From contig NC_037261.1 in assembly GCF_000002425.4 (NCBI RefSeq), positions 5,349,553-5,413,552 on the forward strand: a DNA stretch of 64,000 nt, given 5' to 3'. This document shows positions 55,435-64,000 of this stretch, in pieces. The first letter of the stretch is position 1. Every line of letters begins with the position of its first letter. The position numbers and the translations under genes were made by a program. The stretch comes from Physcomitrium patens (Eukaryota; Streptophyta; Bryopsida; Funariales; Funariaceae). The notes below the pieces were generated by a model that saw only the letters and a program-made list of their open reading frames with translations, was not told where the DNA came from and did not search any database.

Positions 55435-55710
55435 GACCCGAATTGGATTCTTGAAATTGGATCCAATTGGCTCTTCGAACCAGGCTCACCCGTCGTGTGA
55501 ATTGGTCCTTTTCCTTCCTGCTGACTCCCGTTATTGGAATCGAATGGAGCATTTCAGTATGCCTCGGCTGACCACAACGAAGTGACTGAACCTGGCCACT
55601 CAGTATTTGCATTGGAGTTGGTCGTTGCTCCCAATATTCGAGGTAACTGAATATTAATAAAAATCCCTTTTCTTTATATTTTCACGGTATACTCGTGTTA
55701 CAACACGACA

Positions 55711-55723
55711 TCCACCCCCACTG
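55711..55723 (-). promoter_or_regulatory. Polypurine tract of gypsy F, first internal region
   Basis: Minus strand CAGTGGGGGTGGA immediately before the LTR. The second copy at 61784-61796 reads CAGAGGGAGTAGA. Confidence 0.8.
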
Positions 55724-56808
55724 AACCTGTGCATCCTCCGGTATGCACCAATTTATCCAATTGCTGTTTGATTTAGAATATATTCTCTACATCTTTGTCT
55801 AGTTCGTCTTCATCACCTTCATTATCCAAATCACTTTCAATCTCTTGCAGCGGAATCTCTGTACCTTCATTAAGGTCTTCCATATTCATCTCCGCATGTC
55901 TTCGTTTAAATATTTTTATTCGCTTCCTTGCAAATTGGTATTTTCAATTTTGTACCATCTAACTCCCGTAATGAGTAAGTCGCATTATCATGAACAGTTG
56001 TTACTACATATGGTCCAAACCAACGTTTTGAAAATTCCCGCAAAGTACTATGTTGATTATCCAGACTATTATCATAAACAAGTACCCAGTCACCTTCCTC
56101 GATTGCTTTAGGTCTCAATCGATGTTGCTTATCAAATCGCACCTTATTTTGTAACCTTCCTCTTTTTAACCTTCTCAATGCTATCTGGACATCTTCCGTT
56201 CTTTGCTCCAATTGTCCAATCCTAATAGCCAAAAGTCCTTCTCTTGTCAATCCATCTTTCCATGGTAGCATACTCCAAGTAAGTACCTTTTCTTCAATCG
56301 GCATAATTGGTTTTCGACCTGTCATAAGTTCTACTGGCATATATCCTATCACCGAACTATGTGTTGTTCGATCAGCCCATAATGCAAATGACAAAAGCCG
56401 TGGCCATTCTTTAACTTTTTCATTACAAGCTTTAACTAATGCTTTCACAATCGGTGGGTGACCGCATTCGCTTTTTGCATTCCCTTCCGGATTATAAGCA
56501 GTAGTCAGTGATAGTTTAACTCCACATCTTTCAAAGAACTTACAAGCTTCTTGTGCATTTAATTCTCCATGATCTGCAGTGATTTTTCCTACGCATCTGT
56601 AGCGGCAAATGACATCTTCAAGCAAAAACCTACAAATCCCCTCTGTAGATTTTGTCCTCAATGCTCTTCCTTCTACTTGATTAGATAAATCTTCACGAGC
56701 TAAAACCAAATATCTCATCTGCCATAATCCAACCGGCATAATAACCAAATCAACAACCTATTTAAAATGAATAGCCAGAGGATACGTAGGATGAAGACCA
56801 TCTCGATG
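55724..56808 (-). pseudogene. Integrase of gypsy F, first copy
   Basis: Same reading frame as the upstream pol. After TGA (56809-56811) comes DGLHPTYPLAIHFK, then TAG (56758-56760, where Trp is expected), then VVDLVIMP with the first Asp. The open frame 55906-56748 has the second Asp in ITADHGELNAQEACK and the Glu in NAKSECGHPPIVKAL. FALWADRTTHSSVIGYMPVE and EEGDWVLVYDNSLDNQHSTL and RWFGPYVV form the C-terminal module. A frameshift after KEANKNI moves the acidic tail (GTEIPLQEIESDLDNEGDED) to another frame. Chromodomain absent. Confidence 0.88.
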
Positions 56809-58365
56809 TCAGATATTAGAATACGATTGATTGATTTTACATGACTCTACAAATGAGAGCACATCTCGATACATATTTTTCCACCAATATCGTTCCTTGA
56901 GTTTAACAAAAGTAGCCGAGATTCCTCTCTGCCCTGCCCATAAACTATCATGAAACTCCTTTAATAATTTTAGTCTTTCTTCCTTTTCACCTATCACTCG
57001 TTGTGGCATCCCAATTCCTTTCTCTGGTCTCTTCCATAAGAATCCATCTTGAAATAAAAATCCATATGTTTTTTTTCTTATTTGTTTGAATTTTTCTGTA
57101 AACCAATTCCCTTGTTTAGTCAAGGTATTCAAGTAATGACCAATATCCAATAATTCTCCTTCATAAGATACTTCAAGAAATAGCTTGTCTTCCTTGTTGA
57201 GGTTTGATATTGAATAGAATTTCAATCCGACGTCATCAATGTCTTCAACCATTTCGTCCTCCCTCTCGTATCTTGCTCGAGATAGCATGTCTACTACTAA
57301 ATTGTCCTTCCCAATAACATGCTTAAATTCTGGATTTAGTGACTTAATATAAGCAATCCATATCAACATTGCAATATCTGACGTTGAACAGTTAATAATC
57401 ATTCCAAGCAATGGTAAGCAATCTGTTTCAATTACTACTACTATCCCAATCAAATAATCATTTTCAGCTTTCATAGCCGAAACGACTCCCCAAAGTTCTC
57501 TTTTGACTTGCGAATATGCACGCTGACGAATACTTAAAACTTTAGCCCCAAACCAAACTGCAAATCTATTTCCACTGGAATCATCTTGACCCACAGTCCA
57601 TCCAATGGTAATTGGACTAGCGTCCACAGTAAGAATCACAGGTCTATTACACTTATAATCAACCTTCTTCAATATAGGAGGTGACATCAATAATTTCTTT
57701 AATCTTTGCATTGCCTGAATATGCCTTTCTTCCCATTTAAATCGGTAACCCTTGCGTAACAGTTCATATAATGGATCCGCTATGTGAGCAAAATGAAGGA
57801 TCCAGATTCGATAAAATACACATGCATCCAAAAACCTGCGAACCTCTGTTAAAGAATCACAATCCTCTTTCATCCTTCCAATTGCATCAACTTTAATCGA
57901 ATCTGGTTTCCTTCCGTAAGACCCACATAAATGTCCAACAATCACAACCTCTCGTACTCCAAATACGGACTTCATATCCGATAATGTAAGATGAACTTCT
58001 CCAAGCCGAGTTAAAATCTTTTTACAATCTTGTATATGATCAACAACATATTTGCGACACCCCCTCGTATCTAAAGTTTCATCCTTGTCTCCTTTTCTGC
58101 ACCCTTTTATATGAACATCATCCAGAAAAGGCATAGTCTTTTCCGGAATAAAATCTCTCAATACCTTATTCATCCCATTTATCATATGCGCAACTGAGTT
58201 GGTCACGCTTTGAGGAAGAGTGTACATTCTTACCAATCCAAGTGGTGTCCTCATTGTTGTCATATCTCTACTTCCTTCGGTAAGTTGAAATTGATCATAA
58301 CCTGAATACAAGTCACCCATTGAATAGATCGCCCTTCTAGCAAACGCCTCAGCAAATTCATCCAT
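56809..58365 (-). CDS. Reverse transcriptase, RNase H and integrase N-terminus of gypsy F (518 codons)
   Basis: Long open frame. The palm region begins with YSMGDLYSGYDQFQLTEGSR; the catalytic motif is PFLDDVHIKG (FLDD, residues 80-83), a Phe variant of the usual YxDD. RNase H follows with ILTVDASPITIGW (Asp248), KRELWGVVSAMK (Glu) and VVIETDCLPLLGM (Asp). The integrase zinc region reads FHDSLWAGQRG and ESCKINQSY; the second copy has GHRG and ESCEICQSY, so this copy lost a His and a Cys. It runs in the same frame as 58387-59172 with one TGA between. Confidence 0.92.
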   Translation of the reverse strand: MDEFAEAFARRAIYSMGDLYSGYDQFQLTEGSRDMTTMRTPLGLVRMYTLPQSVTNSVAHMINGMNKVLRDFIPEKTMPFLDDVHIKGCRKGDKDETLDTRGCRKYVVDHIQDCKKILTRLGEVHLTLSDMKSVFGVREVVIVGHLCGSYGRKPDSIKVDAIGRMKEDCDSLTEVRRFLDACVFYRIWILHFAHIADPLYELLRKGYRFKWEERHIQAMQRLKKLLMSPPILKKVDYKCNRPVILTVDASPITIGWTVGQDDSSGNRFAVWFGAKVLSIRQRAYSQVKRELWGVVSAMKAENDYLIGIVVVIETDCLPLLGMIINCSTSDIAMLIWIAYIKSLNPEFKHVIGKDNLVVDMLSRARYEREDEMVEDIDDVGLKFYSISNLNKEDKLFLEVSYEGELLDIGHYLNTLTKQGNWFTEKFKQIRKKTYGFLFQDGFLWKRPEKGIGMPQRVIGEKEERLKLLKEFHDSLWAGQRGISATFVKLKERYWWKNMYRDVLSFVESCKINQSYSNI

Positions 58366-58386
58366 AATAGGCCCAATTCCTGCATT

Positions 58387-59172
58387 TCAGACAGTTACTG
58401 CATTCACCGGTTGCATATCTTGAATAAACTGTAGTGACCCATTCTTCTTAGGTACCGTAAACCATCGACTAGAATACGGCGCAAATGAAGGTTTCAATAT
58501 TTTCATCTTTATCTTTTCTTTTAATAGCTCAATCAATTTAGATAAATGTACCCTCGGTACTGGAATCGGTCTTAGATTCCAAGGTACATGCGGTACAGTG
58601 AAGATAACCATAGGTGTTACAATAATTAGATCCACACACCCAATTTCATAAAATTCGAAGGCAAACGATCTACCTTGTTTAGCCAACATCTTTTTGAACC
58701 AAGTAATTTTCTTTGGCAATAAAGTACCATCAGAACCAATCTTCAATTCTTCAAAAGTCTCTTTAGTAAACTGATGTCCAATACTCATTGGATCTCTTAA
58801 ACTTGCTTCTTTTGATGCTTCTCCCATTTGTTCTTTCGAATCTTCTGGTAATGGTCCGGCAACAGACTTTACCTTCTTATCTGCCGTTTTATATCTCGTC
58901 TCTACTGTGACTTCTGGTGCTTGAAAAGATTCAAGCATGGTATAAACCTCTCTTGAATGAATCTCAACAATCTTATCATTATCCCCTAATCCAATAGATG
59001 TAATCAATTCTAATGAATCTTCCAATCCATTTTCTTCATAAACACCTAAAATCCTCTCATCATCTTGCAATGTACCTAACTTGCATAATTGTCCTTCAAT
59101 ATCATATAATCTTTTTCTTTCTTTTCTTTTAAAATCATCAACTTTCTTATACATAATATTTCCATTCTCCAA
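58387..59172 (-). CDS. Pol N-terminal spacer and reverse transcriptase fingers of gypsy F (261 codons)
   Basis: The first 150 codons are an acidic spacer of unknown fold. Then PIPVPRVHLSKLIELLKEKI, SFAPYSSRWFTVPKKNGSLQ and FIQDMQPVNAVTV, the fingers blocks of gypsy reverse transcriptase. Frame ends at TGA (58387-58389), where the family would be expected to have Arg (CGA to TGA), and continues as NAGIGPIMDEFAEAF in the next frame entry. So one substitution separates the two parts. Confidence 0.88.
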   Translation of the reverse strand: MENGNIMYKKVDDFKRKERKRLYDIEGQLCKLGTLQDDERILGVYEENGLEDSLELITSIGLGDNDKIVEIHSREVYTMLESFQAPEVTVETRYKTADKKVKSVAGPLPEDSKEQMGEASKEASLRDPMSIGHQFTKETFEELKIGSDGTLLPKKITWFKKMLAKQGRSFAFEFYEIGCVDLIIVTPMVIFTVPHVPWNLRPIPVPRVHLSKLIELLKEKIKMKILKPSFAPYSSRWFTVPKKNGSLQFIQDMQPVNAVTV

Positions 59173-59249
59173 TATACCAATAAAACTCGCATCAAAGGCA
59201 CCTTCATTTCGTGAGAGTATCTCCTCTTTTATACCTCCATAATCTCGCT

Positions 59250-60158
59250 TTACAGTGGTACTTCCCCAAAATCCTTAAATCCTTCAACAATCTTTGGCAA
59301 TGGTTTCTCCTTCAACCTATCTCGATTCCGTTCATGGTTAGGAGGTACTGTTAGAAATTGTACAGCTTTCCTTTCATCTTCGCTCCGTACCCTTGCATTA
59401 GCAGAACCATCGTCAAGTACTTTTGTTTCCATCCGTGTTGTCGTAATATAAGGTTGTCCTAAAATCAATGGATAAGACGTTGTATCTTGAACAAAGAAAT
59501 GTTGCTCTATCGCAACATCCCCAATCCGAATTTTGATATCTGGACAAGCTCCATATAATTTGCCTTGTGTGTTATTAGCCGCTCGAATTGCCCATCCATG
59601 TTCCATATCAATTGGCCATTTTTACTTCTTATAAAGATCTTTAGACATGAGATTTATTTCAGAACCATGGTCGACTAAAGCAACTATTGGTTCTTCTATA
59701 TCTCCTACTTTCACCAATACCTCAGTAGTTGCCCTTGCCCAAGGTTTCCGAGTATAATGGCTCAAAGTTTCCATTTCCTTATCACTAGAATCTTTGAAAC
59801 GTACTCGTTGATTATACCCATTCTTTTCATTTGTTGGTTGCTTGTAACCAATATCAACCTCTTCTTCATCTCTATATATTCTTCCATCAATAGCATGACT
59901 CATTCCAGTTTCGCCCATTAATTGCTTCTTTCGCTTAATGCTGCCAATGATAACATCATGAAACTCCTTCTTTGCAATTTTCAAGACTTCTTTCAATGTG
60001 AATTCCACCTTAGCGTTTAATATACGTTCTTCCAACACCCCTTTCAAATTTGTTGCCGCTTCAATGTCAAAAAGTAACTTATAAGCAATTGATTTGTCCT
60101 TATCTTTTATTTTCCTTGTTTTTTCTTCCAATAATGCTGAAGTATCCTTTACAGGCAA
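59250..60158 (-). pseudogene. Gag end and aspartic protease of gypsy F
   Basis: Two frames in phase, 59622-60158 and 59250-59606, separated by one TAA. The active-site loop is IVALVDHGSEINLM: Asp-His-Gly in place of Asp-Ser/Thr-Gly, possibly a trait of the family. KIRIGDVAIEQHFFVQDTTS and YPLILGQPYITTTRMETKVL are the second half of the protease fold. Upstream is a charged region (VEFTLKEVLKIAKKEFHDVI). No zinc knuckle is seen. pol follows in another frame from 59172. Confidence 0.85.
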
Positions 60159-60435
60159 TTCTTGTGAAGCTGCCTCTCGAGCCTTCTCTCCTCGAGTTTG
60201 CCTCTTAAAAGAATTTCCTTCTCTAGTATCATCAAAATTTTCTCATCTCTTTTCTTCCATCAAAGCTTCATGTTGGCACTTAGCAATATATGGATGAATT
60301 GAAAGAGACTCAACAGGATCCTCCCAACCTATTCTACCTCGTATTGTAGTTGCAGTCCTCAATAAACGCTTCTCGAGGTAATTTCCCTTCTTGCATTGTA
60401 GAAACGACAGAAGCCCAAAACTCACTAGTTTTCAT
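60159..60435 (-). pseudogene. Gag N-terminal remnant of gypsy F
   Basis: ATG at 60433-60435 directly touches the LTR end. It reads MKTSEFWASVVSTMQEGKLP then REAFIED, and shifts frame to RTATTIRGRIGWEDPVESLS and IHPYIAKCQHEALMEEKR, ending in a stop at about 60243. The gag is short (under 300 codons in all), without a capsid domain that I recognise. An internal deletion next to the LTR is possible. Confidence 0.65.
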
Positions 60436-61783
60436 TGTCGTATTACGTGCTTTCTTGCTCGAGAACGCGCCGAGCGTCTGGCTGTAGAAGGTAGTATGGA
60501 GATTTGCCGATAGTCAAGCAGTCTATCAGTTTTTGACTGCTGGAATATAAACGACTACAACAATGTACCGTAAATCTATACCGATGCTCTTCGACTGCTT
60601 GTCGAAGTCTTTTTTTTTTTTTTTTTTTTTGCCCCAGCCGATAGGTCTCTAGACGTTACAGAGAACCCTGAATAATCCAAACTGTTAATCTTCAATACCC
60701 CTTTGTACTTACGATCTTGTATCCACTGACTGTCGTGTTAGATTAACCCAATAAATTTCATTCACTCCGCATATTCAATCCTATAGACACCCCTTTAATC
60801 TTTCAATCACAGACGTAACTCGATTTTACAAAACAGTCAAGAGTATTCAAATCCACTTCATTTAAAAATCTCGATTCACCATTACAACACTGACTTCAGC
60901 AGTGATTGCCTCAGTCTTCCCAAAACTCTACGAAGAAGAAAAATCCAAATTCTATGTCTTTCCTTCCCCGACCCAAAGCATGAAGCTCCTCTCTCTAATT
61001 CCCTTGATCTTCAAAATACCTCCAATGAAAACCGAACTGGTAACCTTGCAAAAGCTTGAAAACTCGCTCCCCCCCCGATTCCCCTGAAAAAAAAACCCCC
61101 CCCCTCAAAACTATATCCCCCCTAACCTTATCCTCTGAATTTCTTCAATCTTCCATCTTAGATCCGGAATTGGCTCCCACCTCAAGCTTGGATCCGAAAT
61201 TGGCTCTTGTCGTCAAGCTTTCTCCTCCGTTTTTACCTTTAAGAAATCCATTTACCGAAAACAACGTTCCCTGAAACGGCACAGAGAACAGGACAGCCTG
61301 AAACAGAATCGAACCGCGTAATCGGAACCACATTGAGTCGCCCGACCAATTCAGGTCCTATATTGGAAAAGATGCCCGTAGTAACCTGGATGTTCCCGTA
61401 ATTGGGTCAAATTGGTCCTCGCGTCAGATTGGCTAAGACCCGTAGTAAGACCTGGATTTCCCGTAATTAGAGCACATTGAGTCGCCCGACCAATTCAGGT
61501 CTCATATTGGATAAGAGGACCCGGATTGGATTACCGAAATTGGATCCAATTGGCTCCTCGAACCCGTCGTGTGAATTGGTCCTTCTCTTCCTACTGACTC
61601 CCGTTATTGAAATCGAACGGAGCATTTTAGTATGCCCCGGCTGACTCTAACGGAGTGACTGAACCTAACCACTAAGTATTTGTACAGGAGTTGGTCGATG
61701 CTCCCAATATTCGAGGTAACTGAATATTAATAAAATTCCCCTTTCTTTTTATTTTCACTGTATACTCGTGTTACAACACGACA
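60436..61783 (-). repeat. LTR of gypsy F, second copy (1348 bp)
   Basis: Minus strand begins TGTCGTGTTGTAACACG at 61783 and ends GCACGTAATACGACA at 60436. It serves as 5' LTR of the first internal region and as 3' LTR of the second. It carries a poly-T run (plus strand 60610-60630) and two minisatellite units. Confidence 0.85.
60610..60630. repeat. Poly-T run in the second F LTR
   Basis: About 21 T residues; absent from the first LTR copy (only five T at the same place), so it arose after the copies separated. Confidence 0.9.
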
Positions 61784-61796
61784 TCTACTCCCTCTG

Positions 61797-62880
61797 AACC
61801 TGTGCATCCTCCGGTATGCACCAATTTACCCAATTGCTGTTTGATTCAGAATATATCCCCTACGTATTTCTCCATATCGTCTTCGTCACCTTCATTATCC
61901 ATATCACTTTCATCTTCTTGCTGCCGAATCTCTGTACCTTCATTAAGGTCTTTCATATTCATCTCCGCATGTCTTCGTTTAAATATTTTTACTCGCTTCC
62001 CTGTAATTCGTATTTTCAATTTTGTACCATCTAACTCCCGTAATGAGTAAGTCGCATTATCATGAACAGTTGTTACAACATATGGTCCAAACCAACGTTT
62101 TCAAAATTTCCGCAAAGTACTATGTTGATTATTCAGACTATTGTCATAAACAAGTACCCAGTCATCTTCCTCGATTGCTTTTGGTCTCAATCGATGTTGC
62201 TTATCGAATCGCGCCTTGTTTTGTAACCTTGCTCTTTTTAACCTTTCCAATGCTATCTGGACATCTTCCGTTCTTTGCTCCAATTGTCGAATCCTAATAG
62301 CCAGAAGTTCTTCTCTTGTCAATCCATCTTCCCATGGTAGCATACTCCAAGTAAGTACATTTTCTTCAATCGGCATAATTGGTTTTTGACCTCTCATAAG
62401 TTCTATTGGCATATATCCTGTCACCGAACTATGTGTTGTTCGATCAGCCCATAATGCAAATGACAAAAGCCGTGGCCACTCTTTAACCTTCCCATTACAA
62501 GCTTTAATCAATGCTTTCACAATTGGCGAGTGACCACGTTCGCTTTTTGCATTCCCTTCCGGATTATAAGCAGTAGTCAGTGATAGTTTAACTCCACATC
62601 TTTCAAAGAACTAACAAGCTTCTTGTGCATTTAATTCTCCACGATCTGCAGTGATTTTTCCTACGCATTTGTAGTGGCAAATGACATCTTCAAGCAAAAA
62701 CCTACAAATCCCCTCTGTAAATTTTGTCCTCAATGCTCTTTCTTCTACTTGATTAGATAAATCTTCACGAGCTAAAACCAAATATCTCATCTGCCATAAT
62801 CCAACCGGCATAATAACCAAATCAACAACCTATTTAAAATGAATAGCCAGAGGATACGGAGGATGAAGACCATCTCGATG
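61797..62880 (-). pseudogene. Integrase of gypsy F, second copy
   Basis: Open pieces 62101-62520 and 62611-62820 in one frame. It shares the TGA (62881-62883) and TAG (62830-62832) of the first copy. Its own extra stops are an AAG to TAG at 62611-62613 (EAC-stop-FFERC) and a Ser to TGA at 62101-62103. The Asp of ITADRGELNAQEAC and the Glu of NAKSERGHSPIV are kept. Confidence 0.88.
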
Positions 62881-63774
62881 TCAGATATTAAAATACGATT
62901 GACAGATTTCACATGACTCTACAAATGAGAGCACATCTCGATACATATTTTTCCACCAATATCGTTCCTTGAGTTTAGCAAAAGTAGCCCAGATTCCTCT
63001 ATGCCCTGCCCATAAACTATCATGAAACTCCTTTAATAATTTTAGTTTTTCTTCCCTTTTGCCTATCACTCGTTGTGGCATCCCAATTCCTTTCTTCAGT
63101 CTCTTCCATAAGAATCCTTCTCGAAGTAAAAATCCATATGTTTTTTTTCTTATTTGTTTGAATTTTTCTGTAGACCAATTCCCCTGCTTAGACAAGGTAT
63201 TCAAATAATGACCAATATCCAATAATTCTCCTTCATAAGATTCTTCCAGAAATAGCTTGTCTTCTCTGTTGAGATTTGATATTGAATAGAATTTCAATCC
63301 GACGTCATCAATGTCTTCAACCATTTCGTCCTCCCTCTTGTATCTTGCCCGAGGTAGCATGTCTGCTACTAAATTGTCCTTTCCAGTGATATGCTTAAAT
63401 TCTGGATTTAGTGACTTAATATAAGCAATCCATCTCAACATTGCAATATCTGACGTTGAACAGTTAATAATCATTCCAAGCAATGGCAAGCAATCTGTTT
63501 CAATTACTACTACTGCCCCAATCAAATAGTCTTTTTCAGCTTTCATAGCCGAAACGACTCCCCAAAGTTCTCTTTTGACTTGCGAATATGCACGCTGATG
63601 AATACTTAAAACTTTAGCCCCAAATCGAACTGCAAATCTACTCCCATTCGAATCATCTTGATCCACAGCCCATCCAACGACAATTGGACTAGCGTCTACA
63701 GTAAGAATCACTGGTCTATTGCACTTATAATCAACCTTCCCCAATATTGGAGGTGACATCAATAATTTCTTCAA
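62881..63774 (-). CDS. RNase H and integrase N-terminus of gypsy F, second copy (297 codons)
   Basis: ILTVDASPIVVGWAVDQDDS, QVKRELWGVVSAMKAEKDY and VVIETDCLPLLGM give the RNase H residues. The integrase zinc site is complete here: FHDSLWAGHRGIW (two His) and VESCEICQSY (two Cys). A stop lies just upstream at 63775 (QAM-stop-RLKK region), absent in the first copy. Confidence 0.9.
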   Translation of the reverse strand: MKKLLMSPPILGKVDYKCNRPVILTVDASPIVVGWAVDQDDSNGSRFAVRFGAKVLSIHQRAYSQVKRELWGVVSAMKAEKDYLIGAVVVIETDCLPLLGMIINCSTSDIAMLRWIAYIKSLNPEFKHITGKDNLVADMLPRARYKREDEMVEDIDDVGLKFYSISNLNREDKLFLEESYEGELLDIGHYLNTLSKQGNWSTEKFKQIRKKTYGFLLREGFLWKRLKKGIGMPQRVIGKREEKLKLLKEFHDSLWAGHRGIWATFAKLKERYWWKNMYRDVLSFVESCEICQSYFNI

Positions 63775-64000
63775 TCTTTACATTGCCTGAATATGCCTTT
63801 CTTTCCATTCAAATCGGTAACCTTTGCGTAACAGTTCATATAATGGATCCGCTATGTGAACAAAATGAGGGATCCAGATTCGATAAAATACACATGCACC
63901 CAAAAACCTGCGAACCTCTGTTAAAGAACCACAATCCTCTTTCATCCTTCCAATTGCATCAACTTTAGTCGAATCTGGTTTCTCCGTAAGATCCGATATC
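63775..64000 (-). pseudogene. Reverse transcriptase thumb of gypsy F, second copy, partial
   Basis: Minus strand reads the TEVRRFLGACVFYRIWI-type block, HFVHIADPLYELLRKGYRF and the connection into RNase H. Continues past the window end, where the last bases differ from the first copy by a small deletion. Confidence 0.85.

Larger units (their letters stand above)
54240..55710 (-). repeat. LTR of gypsy F, first copy (1471 bp)
   Basis: Minus strand begins TGTCGTGTTGTAACACG at 55710 and ends CACGTAATACGATA at 54240 (ACGACA in the other copy, giving a 6-bp inverted end TGTCGT/ACGACA). Inside are a C run (54867-54879), three TTGGATCCGAAATTGGCTC-like units (about 54957-55040) and a minisatellite with units starting at 55161, 55243 and 55391. 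The alternative boundary at 54493 is discussed as a finding. Confidence 0.82.
61784..64000 (-). mobile_element. Second internal region of gypsy F, cut by the window end
   Basis: Same order and frame as the first copy, about 6.07 kb further on: integrase (61784-62880), then RNase H and reverse transcriptase to 64000. Gag and protease lie outside the window. Confidence 0.92.

Noticed and set aside
54717-55612. Several small open frames (60-80 codons, both strands) in the F LTR
   Set aside because: They lie in a non-coding LTR with a minisatellite and C runs, differ between the two LTR copies and show no domain.
60436-61783. Separate insertion of a second F element next to the first
   Set aside because: Only one LTR stands between the two internal regions and no target duplication is seen, so a tandem array sharing the LTR fits better.
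1-64000. Fungal genome with repeat-induced point mutation
   Set aside because: Decay is transition-rich, but Tnt1-94-like copia with this gag start and chromoviruses with large non-coding solo LTRs fit a plant better. The dinucleotide context of the changes was not countable here.

Overview
The window is a eukaryotic, very AT-rich repeat block made almost entirely of LTR retrotransposons. I found no host gene, tRNA, rRNA, operon or CRISPR array. The Ty1/copia families (Tnt1-94-like) and Ty3/gypsy chromoviruses point to a plant genome. The mix of families would suit a seed-free plant (bryophyte, lycophyte or fern), but that is an inference and the species cannot be read from the sequence. Most copies are dead: they carry stops, frameshifts and lost catalytic residues. 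A few regions (copia family C, gypsy family F) are clearly GC-richer and younger-looking.

Families (my labels). D = a degenerate gypsy element at about 0.84-5.73 kb that carries a cytosine-C5 DNA methyltransferase domain between protease and reverse transcriptase; this is the most interesting object in the window. B = Tnt1-94-like copia, minus strand (B1, B2, B3). E = two long solo LTRs (1343 and 1200 bp), each with a perfect 5-bp target-site duplication. A = gypsy chromovirus with a C-terminal chromodomain and about 558-bp LTRs (copies A0, A1, A2, A4, A5, A6, A7). C = a GC-rich copia remnant at 39.7-43.4 kb. F = a compact gypsy element at 54.24-64 kb, arranged in tandem as LTR-internal-LTR-internal and running off the window end.

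Layout. 0-0.84 kb unassigned; 0.84-5.73 D (+); 5.73-20.21 a copia nest: B1 is split by B3 just at the gag start, and the 3' LTR of B3 is itself split by solo LTR E1 and by the complete element B2. 20.21-39.40 a gypsy nest: the LTR of A6 is split by A0 (which holds solo LTR E2), A6 is broken by minus-strand A4, and the LTR of A4 is split by A1. 39.40-39.73 unassigned; 39.73-about 43.37 C; 43.4-50.46 mostly unassigned AT-rich DNA with microsatellites and remnant A5; 50.46-53.91 A2 (-), broken by the LTR of A7 (+), which is broken in turn by the F tandem from 54.24 to the end.

The nesting gives a relative time order, because an inserted element is younger than its host: E1 and B2 younger than B3, B3 younger than B1; A0 younger than A6; E2 younger than A0; A1 younger than A4; F younger than A7, A7 younger than A2. 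The target-site duplications and the reassembled LTR lengths (466 against 467 bp for B3) support this reading directly.
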